Assembly: GCA_037176705.1 (NCBI GenBank)
Contig: CM073886.1
Coordinates: forward strand, 1,178,001-1,242,000
From: Molossus alvarezi
Taxonomy: Eukaryota > Chordata > Mammalia > Chiroptera > Molossidae
Direction of reading: 5' to 3'
DNA: 64,000 bases
This document shows, piece after piece, positions 24,510 through 35,270 of this stretch. A program made the position numbers and the translations under genes. Numbering within the stretch: position 1 is the stretch's first letter; each line of letters begins with the position of its first letter. The notes under the pieces were generated by a model. The model worked only from the letters and a program-made list of their open reading frames with translations. It was not told where the DNA came from and made no database searches.

Positions 24510-26724
24510 CTAGACATAATAAAGGCCACATATGAAAGACCTACAGCCAACATCATACTCAATGCGCAAAAACGAAAAGCATTTCCCTTAAGAACAGGAA
24601 CAAGGCAAGGATACCCACTTTCGCCACTTCTATTTAACATAGTACTGGAAGTCTTAGCCACAGCAATCAGACAGGAAGAAAAAATAAAAGGGATCCAAAT
24701 TTGAAAGGGGGAAGTGAAATTGTCATTGTTTGCAGACGACATGATACTATACATAGAATACACCAAAGATTCCATCAAAAGTTTACTAGACTTAATAAGT
24801 GAATTTAGCAAAGTAGCAGGATACAAAATTAATGTCAAGAAATCGACGGCATTCTTATACACTAATGATGAACTCACAGAAAGAGAAACTAAGCAAAAAA
24901 TCCCATTTACCCTTGGGGCAAAAAAAATCAAGATACTTAGGAATAAACTTAACCAAAGAAATAAAGGACTTATTCGCAGAAAACTACAGGTCATTGAAAA
25001 AAGAAATAAGGAAAGATATAAAAAAGTGGAAGCACATACCTTGTTCATGGATTGGGAGAATTAACATAATTAAAATGTCCATATTACCCAAAGCAATCTA
25101 TAGATTCAACGCAATACCCATCAAAATACCAACGGCATACTTCACAGAATTAAAAGAATTATTTCAAAAGTTCATATGGAACCAAAAAAGGCCTCGAATA
25201 GCTACAGCAATCTTGAAAAGGAAGGACAAAGTTGAAGGGATCACAATAACAGATTTCAGGTTATACTACAAATCCACTGTAATCAAAACAGCCTGATACT
25301 GGCACAAGAACAGGCATATAGACCAGTGGAACAGAACAGAGAACCTAGAAATGGACCCAAAGCAATATGCTCAATTAATATTTGACAAAGGTGGCAAGAG
25401 CATGCAGTGGAGTAAGGACAGCCTCTTTAATAAATGGTGCTGAATGAATTGGACAGCTACTTGCATAAAAATGAAACTAGACCATCAACTTACACCCTAC
25501 ACCAAAATAAACTCAAAATGGATAAAAGACTTAAATGTAACTCATGAACTCATAAAAATCCTAGAAGAGACTGTAGGTAAAAAAATTTCAGACATTATAC
25601 GCAGCAGAATTTTTACTGACATGTCACCTAAGGCAACATAAACAAAAGAGAAAATGAACACATGGGACTACATCAAATTCAAAAGCTTCTGCACAGCGAA
25701 AGGTACAATCATCAAAATGGAAAGTCTACCCACTGTATGGGAGAGCATAATTTCCAATGATATATCAGACAAGGGGTTAATTTCCAATACATATAGAGTG
25801 CTCATACAACTCCACAAAAGGAAGATAAAGAATCCAATTAAAAAATGGGCAGGGGAACTGAATAGACACCTCTCTAAACAGGACATACAAATGGCTAAGA
25901 AACATATGAAGAAATGCTCATCATCACTAATCATCAGAGAGATGCAAATTATATCAACGATGAGGTATCACCTCACACATGTCAGAATGGCCGCCATCAA
26001 TAAATCATCAAACAACAAGTGTTGGCAAGGGTGTGGACAAAAGGGGACGCTAGTACACTGCTGGAGGGAATGTAGACTGGTGCAGCCACTATGGAAAACA
26101 ATATGGTGTCACCTGAAAAAATTAAAATTTGAACTTTTATTTGACCCAGCGATCCCACTTCTAGGAATATATCCTAAGAAGCCTGAAACACCAACCAGAA
26201 AGAACACATGCACCCCCATGTTTGTAGCAGCACTATTTACAATAGCTAAGATCTGGAAACAGCCCAAGTGTCCATCAGTAGAAGAATGGATAAAACAGCT
26301 GTGGTACATATACACAATAGAGTACTACGCAGCTGTATGAAAGAAAGATTTCTTATCCTTTGAGACTACATGGAGGGACCAGAAAAGTATCATTCTAAGT
26401 GAAACAAGCCAAACAGAGAAAGACAAGTTTCATATGATCTCACTTATTTGTGGAATATAATGAACATAACAGTCTGAGGAAGGGGGTAGTCCCAGAGACG
26501 CAGAAGTGGGATACAGACTGACAATCCCCTAAATAGGGGGGTGGTGGGGAAGAGATAAACCACAGAATTTATATGCATGTATGCATGAACAGTGGACATG
26601 GACAACAAACTGGGGAAAGGGCAGGGAGGGAGGGGGATGGGGGAATCCTTGGGGGGAAAAGGAGAAACATCTGTAACAAAAATTAATGAATAAAAAATAA
26701 ATAAGTTTAAAAATTAAAAAAAAA
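24171..26724 (+). mobile_element. L1 A tail, duplicate copy
   Basis: Second copy of the A 3' part: broken ORF2 fragments 24,714-25,064, 25,444-25,641 and 25,654-26,340, the 3'UTR, and the A-rich tail ending before TSD copy taaaacaccagagagg at 26,725-26,740. It carries the same inactivating changes as 17,367-19,920, plus a single R-to-K change in the stretch ending at 25,064. Confidence 0.93.
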
Positions 26725-27228
26725 TAAAACACCAGAGAGGACTGTGCACCCAGAAGGAACTGTGACATCCAGTTACCCGCAGGACTTGCAGGTTGCTGAA
26801 ACACCAGAGAGGCCTGTGCAACGCAGCAGGCACTGTGCAATCTAGTTTTCCATGAGGCTTCTGGGGTGCTGAAGCACCAGAGAGTCCAGAGTCACCCAGC
26901 AGGGATAATGCCATCTAGTTACACAAGATACCTGCATGTTGCTAAAACCAGAGAGGTCTGTGCAACCAGCAGACACTGTGCGATCTAGTTATTAACTGGG
27001 CATGAGGGGTACTGAAGCACCAGAGAGGCCTCTGTGACCCAGCAGGGACTGTGCGATTTACTTACCTGCAGGTACTGAGTGGTGCTAAAACATCTTAGAG
27101 ACCCGTGCAACCCAGTAAGGACACCTTAGGGACAGCCCATGAGGCCTGTGAACTGCTGAAGCACCAGAGAGGCCTGTGCAACCCAGCAGGTATTGTGTCA
27201 TCCAGTTACCCGTGGAACCTACTGGGTT
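26725..27228 (+). repeat. 73-bp monomer array, duplicate of segment 3
   Basis: Copy of 19,921-20,424 with the same monomers, the same end and the same junction to L1 D. Confidence 0.92.
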
Positions 27229-29059
27229 GCCGTATATGAAAGACCTACAGCCAACATCATACTCAATGGGCAATAATTAAAATCATTTTTTACAGACATG
27301 AACAAGACAAGAATCCCTACTTTTGCCAGTATTATTTAACATTGTACTAGAAGTCTTAGACACAGCAATCAGACAAAAAGAAAAATAGAAAAGGGATCCA
27401 AATTGGAAGAAGAAAGTAAAACGGTCACTATTCGCAGATGACATGCCACTATATGTAGAATACCCCAAAGACTCCATCAAAAATTTACTAGACTTAATAA
27501 ATGTATTTGGCAAAGTAGCAGGACACAAAGTTAATGTCAAGAAATTGATTACATTATTATACACCAATGATGAACTCACATAAAGGGAAACTAAAAAACC
27601 AATTCCATTAACCATTGCGGCAAAAAAATTAGGATACCTAGCAATAAACTTAACCAAAGAAATAAAGGGCCTTTCGCAGAAATATACAGGACATTGAAAG
27701 AAGAAATAGAGTAAGGTATCAAAAAGTGGAAGCACATATGGATTGGAAGAATTATCATTATTAAAATGTCCATACAACCCAAAGCAATCCAGAGATTCAA
27801 TTCAATCCCCACAAAAATAACAACGACATACATCACAGAACTAGAATAAATACTTCAAAAGTTTACATGGAACCAAAAAAGACCTCGAATACCCACATCA
27901 ATCTTGAAAAAGAACAAATTTGGAGGGATCTCATTACCAGATTTCAGGTTATACTACAAAGTCTCTATAAGCAAAACAGCCTGGTACTGCCACAAGAACA
28001 GGCATATAGACCAGTGGAACAGAACAGAGTACCCAGAAATGGACCCAAGGCAATATGCTTAATTAATATTTGACAAAGGTGGCAAGAGCATACAGTCGAG
28101 GAAAGACAGCCTCTTTAATAAATGGTGTTGGGAAAATTGGACAGCTACATGCAAAAAAAAAAAAAAAAAAGAAAGAAAGAAAAAGAAACTTGACTTCACC
28201 CTAAAACATACAGAAGAACAAACTCAAACTGGATTAAAGACTTAAATGATGACTCATGAATCCATAAAAATCCTAGAAGAAACTGTAGGCAACAAAATTT
28301 CAGACATCATACGCAGCAGAATTTTCACTGATATATCACCAAAGGCAACAGAAACAAATAAGAAAATGTACACATGGGACTACTTCAAACTCAAAAGCTT
28401 CTGAACCACAAAAGAAACAAGCATTAAAATGGAAAGGGAACTCACCATATGGAAGAGTGTAATTGCCAATGATATATCAAATAAGGGGTTAATTACCAAT
28501 ATATGTAGAGTGTTCATACAACTCAACAAAAGAAAACCAAAGAACCCACGTAAAAAATGGGCAGAAGAACTAAATAGACACCTCTGCAAACAGGACATAC
28601 AAATGGCTAAGAGACATATGAAGAAATGCTCATCATTAATCATCAGAGAGATGCAAATTAAAACAATAATGAGAAATGACCTCACACCTTTCAAAATGGC
28701 CACCATTATCAAATCATCAAAGAATAAGAGTTGGCGAGGGTGTGGAGGAAAGGGGAGTCTAGTACACTGCTGATGGGAATGCAGACTGGTGCAACCACTA
28801 TGGAAATCAATATAGTGTTACCTCAAAAAATTAAAATTGAACTTCCATTTAACCCAGTGAACCCACTTCTGGGAATATAAACTAAAAAGTCTGAATCGCC
28901 AATCAGAAAAAAAATATGTACCCCCAAGATTATAGCAGCACTATTTACAGTAGCTAAGATCTAGAAACAGCCCAAATGCCCATTATAGACGCATTAATAA
29001 AAATGTCGTGGTATATATAAAAAATGGAGTACTATGCAGGTATAATAAAGAAAGATCTC
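27229..29059 (+). mobile_element. L1 D, duplicate copy
   Basis: Copy of 20,425-22,253. Its internal A-run is 18 instead of 16. It ends with the left TSD copy aaagaaagatctc (29,047-29,059) before L1 B. Confidence 0.92.
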
Positions 29060-29441
29060 CAGGCCCACACCAAGACACATAGGAATCAAACTGCCAAAAA
29101 TTAAAGACAAAGAGAGAATCCTAAAAGCAGCAAGAGATAAGCAACAGGTTACCTACAAAAGAAACCCCATAAGGCTCTCAGCTGACTTTTCACAAGAAAC
29201 ACTACAGGCTAGAAGGGAATGGCATGAAGTAACCACGGTCATGATAAACAAGGTTCTGAACCCAAGACTACACTACCCAGTAAGGCTATCATTCAAAATA
29301 GAAGGTCAAATAAAGAGCTTTTCAGACAAAAAAAGGCTAAGTGAATACATTAGCACCAAACCGGCGCTGCAAGAAATATTAAAAGGACTGCTGTAATTAC
29401 CAGAAGAAATAGGAAGAAAAATAGAACCACACTAAACAAAA

Positions 29442-32400
29442 ATGGCAATAAAGAAGTACATATCAATAATCACCTTAAATGTAAATGGACTGAATGCTCT
29501 CATAAAAAGACACAGAGTAGCTGATTGGATAAAAAAGCAGGACTCATCTATATGTTGTTTACAACAGACCCATCTCACAACAAAAGAATCACATAGATTG
29601 AAAGTGAAGGGATGGAAAAAATCTTTCAAGCAAACGGAAAAGAAAGAAAAGCTGGGGTAGCAATATTTATATCTGATAAAATAGACTTCAGATTGAAGGC
29701 CTTAACTAGAGACAAAAAAGGCCACTATGTATTATTGAAAGGATCTATCCAACAGGAAGATATAACCTTGATAAACATATATGCACCCAATATAGCAGGA
29801 ACAAAATATATTAAAAAACTATTGGAGAACTTCAAAGGAGAAATAGATAGCTATACAATCACAGCAGAGGACTTCAACACCCCGCTCACATCACTGGATA
29901 GATCCTCTAGACAAAAAATTAGCCAGGAAACAGAGACTCTAAATGAAGCACTAGACCAAATGGATTTAATAGATATCTACAGAGAACTACACCCCCAAAC
30001 TAAGAATTCACATTCTTCTCAAGTGCACATGGAACATTCGCAAAGATAGACCACATGTTAGGACACAAACTAAGTCTCTACAAGTTCAAGAAGATTAAAA
30101 TTATAACAAGCATCTTCTCAAACCACAATGGTATGAAACTAGAAATCAATTGCAAGAAGAACATACAAAGATATTTTAACACATGGAAGCTAAATAGAAT
30201 GTTATTAAACAATGAATGGGTCACCGAGGAGATCAAGGAAGAAATCAAAAACTTTCTGGAAACCAATGAAAATGAGGACACGACAATACAAAATCTATGG
30301 GAAGCAGCGAAAGCAGTTCTGAGAGGGAAGTTCATAGCACTACAGGCCTACCTCAAAAAAGAAGAAAAATCTCTAATAGACTACCTAACCTCACAACTTA
30401 AAGAACTGGAGAGTAAACAAAAAGAAAACCCCAGAGCAATTAGAAGGAAAGCAATAGTAAGGATTAGAGTAGAAATAAACGACATAGAGATCAAAAAAAC
30501 AATTCAGAGGATCAATAAAACAAAGAGCTGGTTTTTCGAAAAGATAAACAAGATTGATGGACCCTTAGGTAGACTCACCAAGAAACAAAGAGAGAGAACC
30601 CAAATACATAAAATCAGAAATGAAAGAGGAGAGATAATAACTGACACCACGGAAATACAAAAGATTGTTAACAACTACTATGAACAATTATACGGCAACA
30701 AATTCGAAAATCTAAGCGAAATGGACATATTTCTAGAAACACATAGTCTCCCAAAACTGGATCAGGAAGAGATTGAAAACTTGAACAGAACAATAACAAC
30801 AGAAGAAATTGAAGATATAATCAAGACTCTTCCAGCAAACAAAAGCCGAGGCCCGGATGGCTTCAAGGGGGAGTTACACCGAACATTCAAAGAAGAACTA
30901 ATACCCATTCTCCTCAAACTATTTCAAAAAATTCAAGAAGAAGGAAGACTTTCAAACTCATTTTATGAAACCAGCATAATTCTAATTCCAAAACCAGAAA
31001 AAGAGACAACAAAGAAAGAAAACTACAGGCCAATATCCCTGATGAACATAGATGCCAAAATCCAGAACAAAATACTAGCAAATCGAATCCAGCAATACAC
31101 CAGAAAAATTATCCACCATGACCAAGTGGAATTCATCCCAGGGATGCAAGGCTGGTACAATATTCGCAAATCCATAAATGTGATACACCACATAAATAAA
31201 ATGAAGAATAAAAACCACATGATAATAGCAATAGATGCTGAAAAAGCCTTCGACAAAATCCAGCATTCATTTCTGATAAAAACGCTCAGCAGTGTGGGAA
31301 TAGAAGGATCATAGCTAGACATAATAAAGGCCATATATGAAAGACCTACAGCCAACATCATACTCAATGGGCAAAAACTAAAAGCATTTCCCTTAAGAAC
31401 AGGAACAAGGCAAGGATGCCCACTTTCGCCACTCCTATTTAACATAGTACTGGATGTCTTAGCCACAGCAATCAGAGAGAAAGAAAAAATAAAAGGGATC
31501 CAAATTGGAAAGAAGGAAGTGAAATTGTCATTATTTGCAGATGACATGATACTGTACATAGAAAACCCCAAAGACTCCACCAAAAGTTTACTAGACTTAA
31601 TAAATGAATTTTGCAAAATAGCAGGATACAAAATTAATGTCATGAAATCGATGGCATTCTTATACACCAATGATGAACTCACAGAAAGAGAAACTAAGCA
31701 AACAATCCCATTTACCATTGCGGCAAAAAAATCAAGATACCTAGGAATAAACTTAACCAACAAAATAAAGGACCTATTCGCAGAAAACTACAGGTCTTTG
31801 AAAAAAGAAATAGAGCAAGATATAAAAAAGTGGAAGCACATACCCTGTTCATGGATTGGGAGAATTAACATGATTAAAATGTCCATATTACCCAAAGCAA
31901 AATATAGATTCAACGCAATCCCCATCAAAATACCAACGGTATACTTCACAGGATTAGAACAATTACTTCAAAAGTTCATATGGAACCAAAAAAGGCCTCA
32001 AATTGCCACAGCAATCTTGAAAAGGAAGAACAAAGTTGGAGGGATCACAATATCAGATTTCAGGTTATACTACAAAGCCACTATAATCAAAACAGCCTGG
32101 TACTGGCACAAGAACAGGTATATAGACCAGTGGAACAGAATAGAGAACCCAGAAATGGACCCAAGGCAATATGCTCAATTAATATTTGACAAAGGTGGCA
32201 AGAGCATACAGTGGAGTAAGGACAGCCTCTTTAATAAATGGTGCTGGGAAAATTGGACAGCTACTTGCCGAAAAATGAAACTAGACCATCAACTTACACC
32301 CTACACCAAAATAAACTCAAAATGGATAAAAGACTTAAATGTAACTCATGAATCCATAAAAATCCTAGAGCAGACTGTGGGCAACAAAATCTCAGGTATC

Positions 32401-33264
32401 ATACTCAGCAGAGTTTATACTGACACATCACCTAAGGCAATAGAAACAAAGGAGAAAATGAACACATGAGACTACATCAAACTAAAAAGCTTCCGCACAG
32501 CGAAAGATACAATCATCAAAACGGAAAGGCTACCCACTCTATGGGAGAGCATAATTGCCAATGATATATCAGATAAGGGGTTAATTTCCAATACATATAG
32601 AGTGCTCATACAACTCCACAAAAGGAAGACAAGGAGTCCAATTAAAAAATGGGCAGAGGAACTAAATAGACACCTCTCCAAACAGGGCATACAAATGGCT
32701 AAGAAACATATGAAGAAATGCTTATTATCACTAATCATCAGAGAGATGCAAATCAAAACAACAATGAGGTATCACCTCACACCTGTCAGAATGGCCGCCA
32801 TCAACAAATCATCAAACAACAAGTGTTGGTGAGGGTGTGGAGAAAAGGGGACTCTAGTACACTGCTGGTGGGAATGCAGAGTGGTGCAGCCACTATGGAA
32901 AACAATGTGGTGTCACATCAAAAAATTAAAAATTGATCTTCCATTTGACCCAGTGATCCCACTTCTAGGAATATACCCTAAGAAGCATAAAACACCAATA
33001 AGAAAGAATATATGTACCCCCATCTTTGGAGCAGGACTGTTTACAATCGCCAAGATCTGGAAACAGCCCAAGTGTCCATCAGTAGAAAAATGGATCAAAA
33101 AGCTGTGGTACATATACACAATGGAGTACTATGCAGCGGTAAGAAAGAAAGATCTCTTATCCTTTGAGACTACATGGAGGGACCTGGAAAGTATCATCCT
33201 AAGTGAAACAAGCCAAACAAAGAAAGACAAATTTTATATGATCTCACTTATTTGTGGAATATAA
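29442..33264 (+). pseudogene. L1 B ORF2 (broken)
   Basis: About 1,270-codon ORF2 region: start at 29,442 and family stop TAA at 33,262-33,264. The endonuclease is open at 29,612-30,049 after a 1-base loss in an A-run near 29,632. A second frameshift occurs near 30,000. Open stretch 30,055-31,314 (419 codons) ends in TAG after VGIEGS. Stretch 31,519-32,469 (316 codons) contains [11 protein letters not shown] and ends at TGA (W to stop). The C-terminus is in two further frames. The RT motif A residues AEKAFDK are intact, unlike in A. At least two frameshifts and two nonsense codons make it inactive. Confidence 0.92.
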
Positions 33265-33416
33265 TGAATATAACAGTTTGAGGAATGGGGTAGTCCCAGA
33301 GCCGCGGAAGCGGGGTACAGACTGAAAATCCCCTAAGGAGTGGGGAGGTGGGGGAGGGATGAACCACAGAACTTATATGCATGTATGCATGAACAGTGGA
33401 CATGGACAACAAACTG

Positions 33417-33471
33417 GGGAAGGGGCAGGGAGGGGAGGGCGAGGGGGGATTCAGTGGGGGGAAAAGAAGAA
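33417..33471 (+). promoter_or_regulatory. G-rich polypurine tract in L1 B 3'UTR
   Basis: A run of G-tracts (gggg, gggg, ggg, gggg, ggg, gggggg, gggggg) near the 3' end. G-rich polypurine tracts able to form quadruplexes are a known feature of mammalian L1 3'UTRs. The same tract occurs in A (19,811-19,857), C and, as C-runs on the plus strand, in G (38,341-38,394). Confidence 0.65.
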
Positions 33472-33507
33472 TCATCTGTAACAAAAATTAATCAATAAAA
33501 AAAAAAA

Positions 33508-33876
33508 AAAGAAAGATCTCTTTTCCTTTGAGATGACATGGAGGGACCTGGAAAGTATTATCCTAAGGAAAAAAACCAAACAGAGAAAGTCAAGTATCAT
33601 ATGATCTCACTTATTTGTGGAATATAATAAACATAACAGTCTGAGGAATGGGGTAGTCCCAGAGACATGGATGTGGGGTACAGACAGACAATCCCCAGAA
33701 GAGGATGTGGTGTGGAGAGATAAACCACAGACCTTATATGCATATATGCATGAAAAATGGACATGATCAACAAAGCTGGAAACAGGGCAGGAGGGAGGGA
33801 GAGGTGGGAATCAGTGGGAGGAAATAGAGAAACATCTGTAATAAAAATAAATTAATTAATTAAGAAAAAAATAAAC
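33508..33876 (+). mobile_element. L1 D, 3' end
   Basis: Resumes L1 D exactly after the right TSD of L1 B: ORF2 C-terminal codons, the 3'UTR (tgaggaatggggtagtccc..., acatctgtaataaaaat) and an A-rich tail (attaattaattaagaaaaaa). This proves the nesting of B in D. Confidence 0.9.
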
Positions 33877-34181
33877 TAAATAGCCAGAGGATCTAAATAG
33901 ACACTTTACCAAAGTGGACATACAAATAGCCAAAAGCTATATTAAAAATATGTTCAATGTCACTAATAATTAGAGAGGTGCAAATTAAAACAACTATGAG
34001 GTATCACCTCACACCTACCAGGATGGCTACCATGAATAAATTATCAAAAAACAAGTGCTGACGAGGGTGTTGAGAAAAGGCACTCTAGTACACTGCTGGT
34101 GGGAATGCAGACTGGTGCAGCCACTATGGAAAACAATGTGGTGTTTTCTCAAAATTTAAAAATTGAACTGCCATTTGACCC
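33877..34181 (+). mobile_element. Old L1 ORF2 C-terminal fragment
   Basis: About 300 bp of old plus-strand L1: ccagaggatctaaatagac through the ctggtgggaatgcagactgg segment to ccatttgaccctg. It is diverged, lacks both ends and shows no A-tail. Confidence 0.85.
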
Positions 34182-34389
34182 TGTCTATGAAATAGTCTCT
34201 GTATGAAATATGATTATTTAGGGAATGCTATATATATTTATAAATTAGCTGAGATGGGAGAATCATTGTAAGAGAAAGAAAAATTTTGAGGAACTTTCCA
34301 AAAACTCATTTTGAGGTAGACGTGAGAAAGTATGAGGCATCCACAGAAGGCGGGTAGAATTTTTCAAAAAAATTAATTAAATAAAAAAG
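34182..34389. other. Unassigned AT-rich spacer
   Basis: About 200 bp of AT-rich sequence ending in an A-rich stretch (aaaaaaattaattaaataaaaaag). Nothing recognisable. Confidence 0.4.
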
Positions 34390-35055
34390 ACTCGAGCCCA
34401 CAAATCTGTCATCCACACGTTCCTGGCAGCATTCCTGGGACCCAGAGGCTCAGTCAGCCCTCCTCCCCAGTCTCCAGCAGGATGGAGCTCCACCTCTCTG
34501 GTTTGGCCATGCGAACAGCCCATAGCCAGGTACTCTTGCAGACAAAGCTCCTGGCCCCTACCACTGCCCCATGCGCGTCCCCGCTCACAGGGCACGCCTT
34601 CTGCGTGGACGCCATCTTGGCGTGAAAAGCCGCCATTTTTGTTCTTGGGGGAGATGCCTGGAGACAGGGTCCTACCTTCCTCTGGCAGGGGAGGCTGCGC
34701 CTAGGCTGAGGCTGGAGTTGAAGCCAGGTAGGCAAGGTGGATTCTGGACCAGTGGTGTTGGGGGCTTGGAGGGCACAGGTGCTGGGGCCGAAAGCTGGGA
34801 TGGGCACCCCTGGGAGAGTTGGACCTCGCCTTGCTGCTGCCCCTTCTCCCTCCACTGGAGCCTGGGCCCACGGCCAGGTGTGGCGCAGGCCCTGGGGTCC
34901 CCTGTCCTGGCGCTTGAGGGAGAGGGAGCAGAGCCCTAGTTATGGGCCTTGCAGCTGGGCTGCTCAGAATACAGCCCTGGAGCCCAGTCATCAGTAAACC
35001 CTAGGCTGACAGCCAGGATTTTCATGTGGTCTCTTCTGCGTGCGGTGTGTGTGTG
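34390..35055. other. GC-rich non-L1 island, unclassified
   Basis: About 650 bp, clearly GC-richer than anything around it except L1 5'UTRs, with no resemblance to the L1 5'UTRs in this window. On the minus strand it has two ATGGCGnC motifs close together (gccatcttgg at 34,611 and cgccattttt at 34,631), as seen at YY1-bound promoters and at L1/HAL1 5' ends. An open frame of 133 codons (34,855-34,454, minus) shows no recognisable domain and looks compositional. The right end (about 34,990-35,055) has a weak LTR-like look (cagtaaa, tctcttctgcgtg). It could be a 5'UTR fragment, an LTR or a promoter remnant. Confidence 0.4.
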
Positions 35056-35059
35056 AGAG

Positions 35060-35270
35060 AGATTTTTAAATTTTTTTAAATTTTTAAATTACTGTTGACA
35101 TACAATATTATGTTATTTTAAGGTGTATGTGGAAGTGATGAGCTATTTATATACCCATCTTGCACCAGACATAGTCATTCTGATATTATTGACTATATTC
35201 CCTATGCTATACTTTATTCCTGTGACTACTTTTACTGGGCCAGTACTGTGGAACTTTATTATTATTTTAA
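35060..35270 (-). mobile_element. Old L1 3'UTR fragment
   Basis: Contains attactgttgacatacaa, ttattttaaggtgta and ttgactatattccctatgct, which match the 3'UTR of older mammalian L1 subfamilies as I remember them. It is short and diverged, and lies just left of the 3' end of L1 H. Confidence 0.65.

Larger units (their letters stand above)
24171..30975 (+). repeat. Tandem duplication, right copy (6,805 bp)
   Basis: Second copy of the 6.8-kb unit, about 99.9% identical to 17,367-24,170, in the same orientation with no spacer. Offsets are 6,804 before the A-run at 28,153, 6,806 after it, and 6,805 after the A-run near 29,913. Its left end is L1 A ORF2 sequence fused to L1 B. Its right end flows into the unrearranged 3' part of L1 B. 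Confidence 0.95.
29060..33507 (+). mobile_element. L1 element B, complete 5'-truncated copy
   Basis: 4.45-kb plus-strand L1 from the ORF1 C-terminus to the A-tail (33,497-33,510). The TSD aaagaaagatctc occurs at 29,047-29,059 (copy of 22,241-22,253) and 33,508-33,520, where the last A's are shared with the tail. The opposite strand at the target reads TTCTTT/AT, compatible with L1 endonuclease. It was inserted into L1 D. The part right of 30,975 exists only once in the window. Confidence 0.93.

Noticed and set aside
22254..30975. Two independent L1 B insertions
   Set aside because: Both copies share the same truncation point, left TSD and flanking L1 D, so they are one insertion duplicated together with its flank.
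34454..34855. 133-codon open frame in the GC-rich island
   Set aside because: No recognisable domain, Pro/Ala/Gly-rich composition typical of chance GC-rich frames, and overlapping open frames on both strands.
34990..35055. Endogenous retrovirus LTR
   Set aside because: Only weak polyadenylation/U5-like hints. No paired LTR, primer-binding site or gag/pol/env-like frame anywhere in the window.
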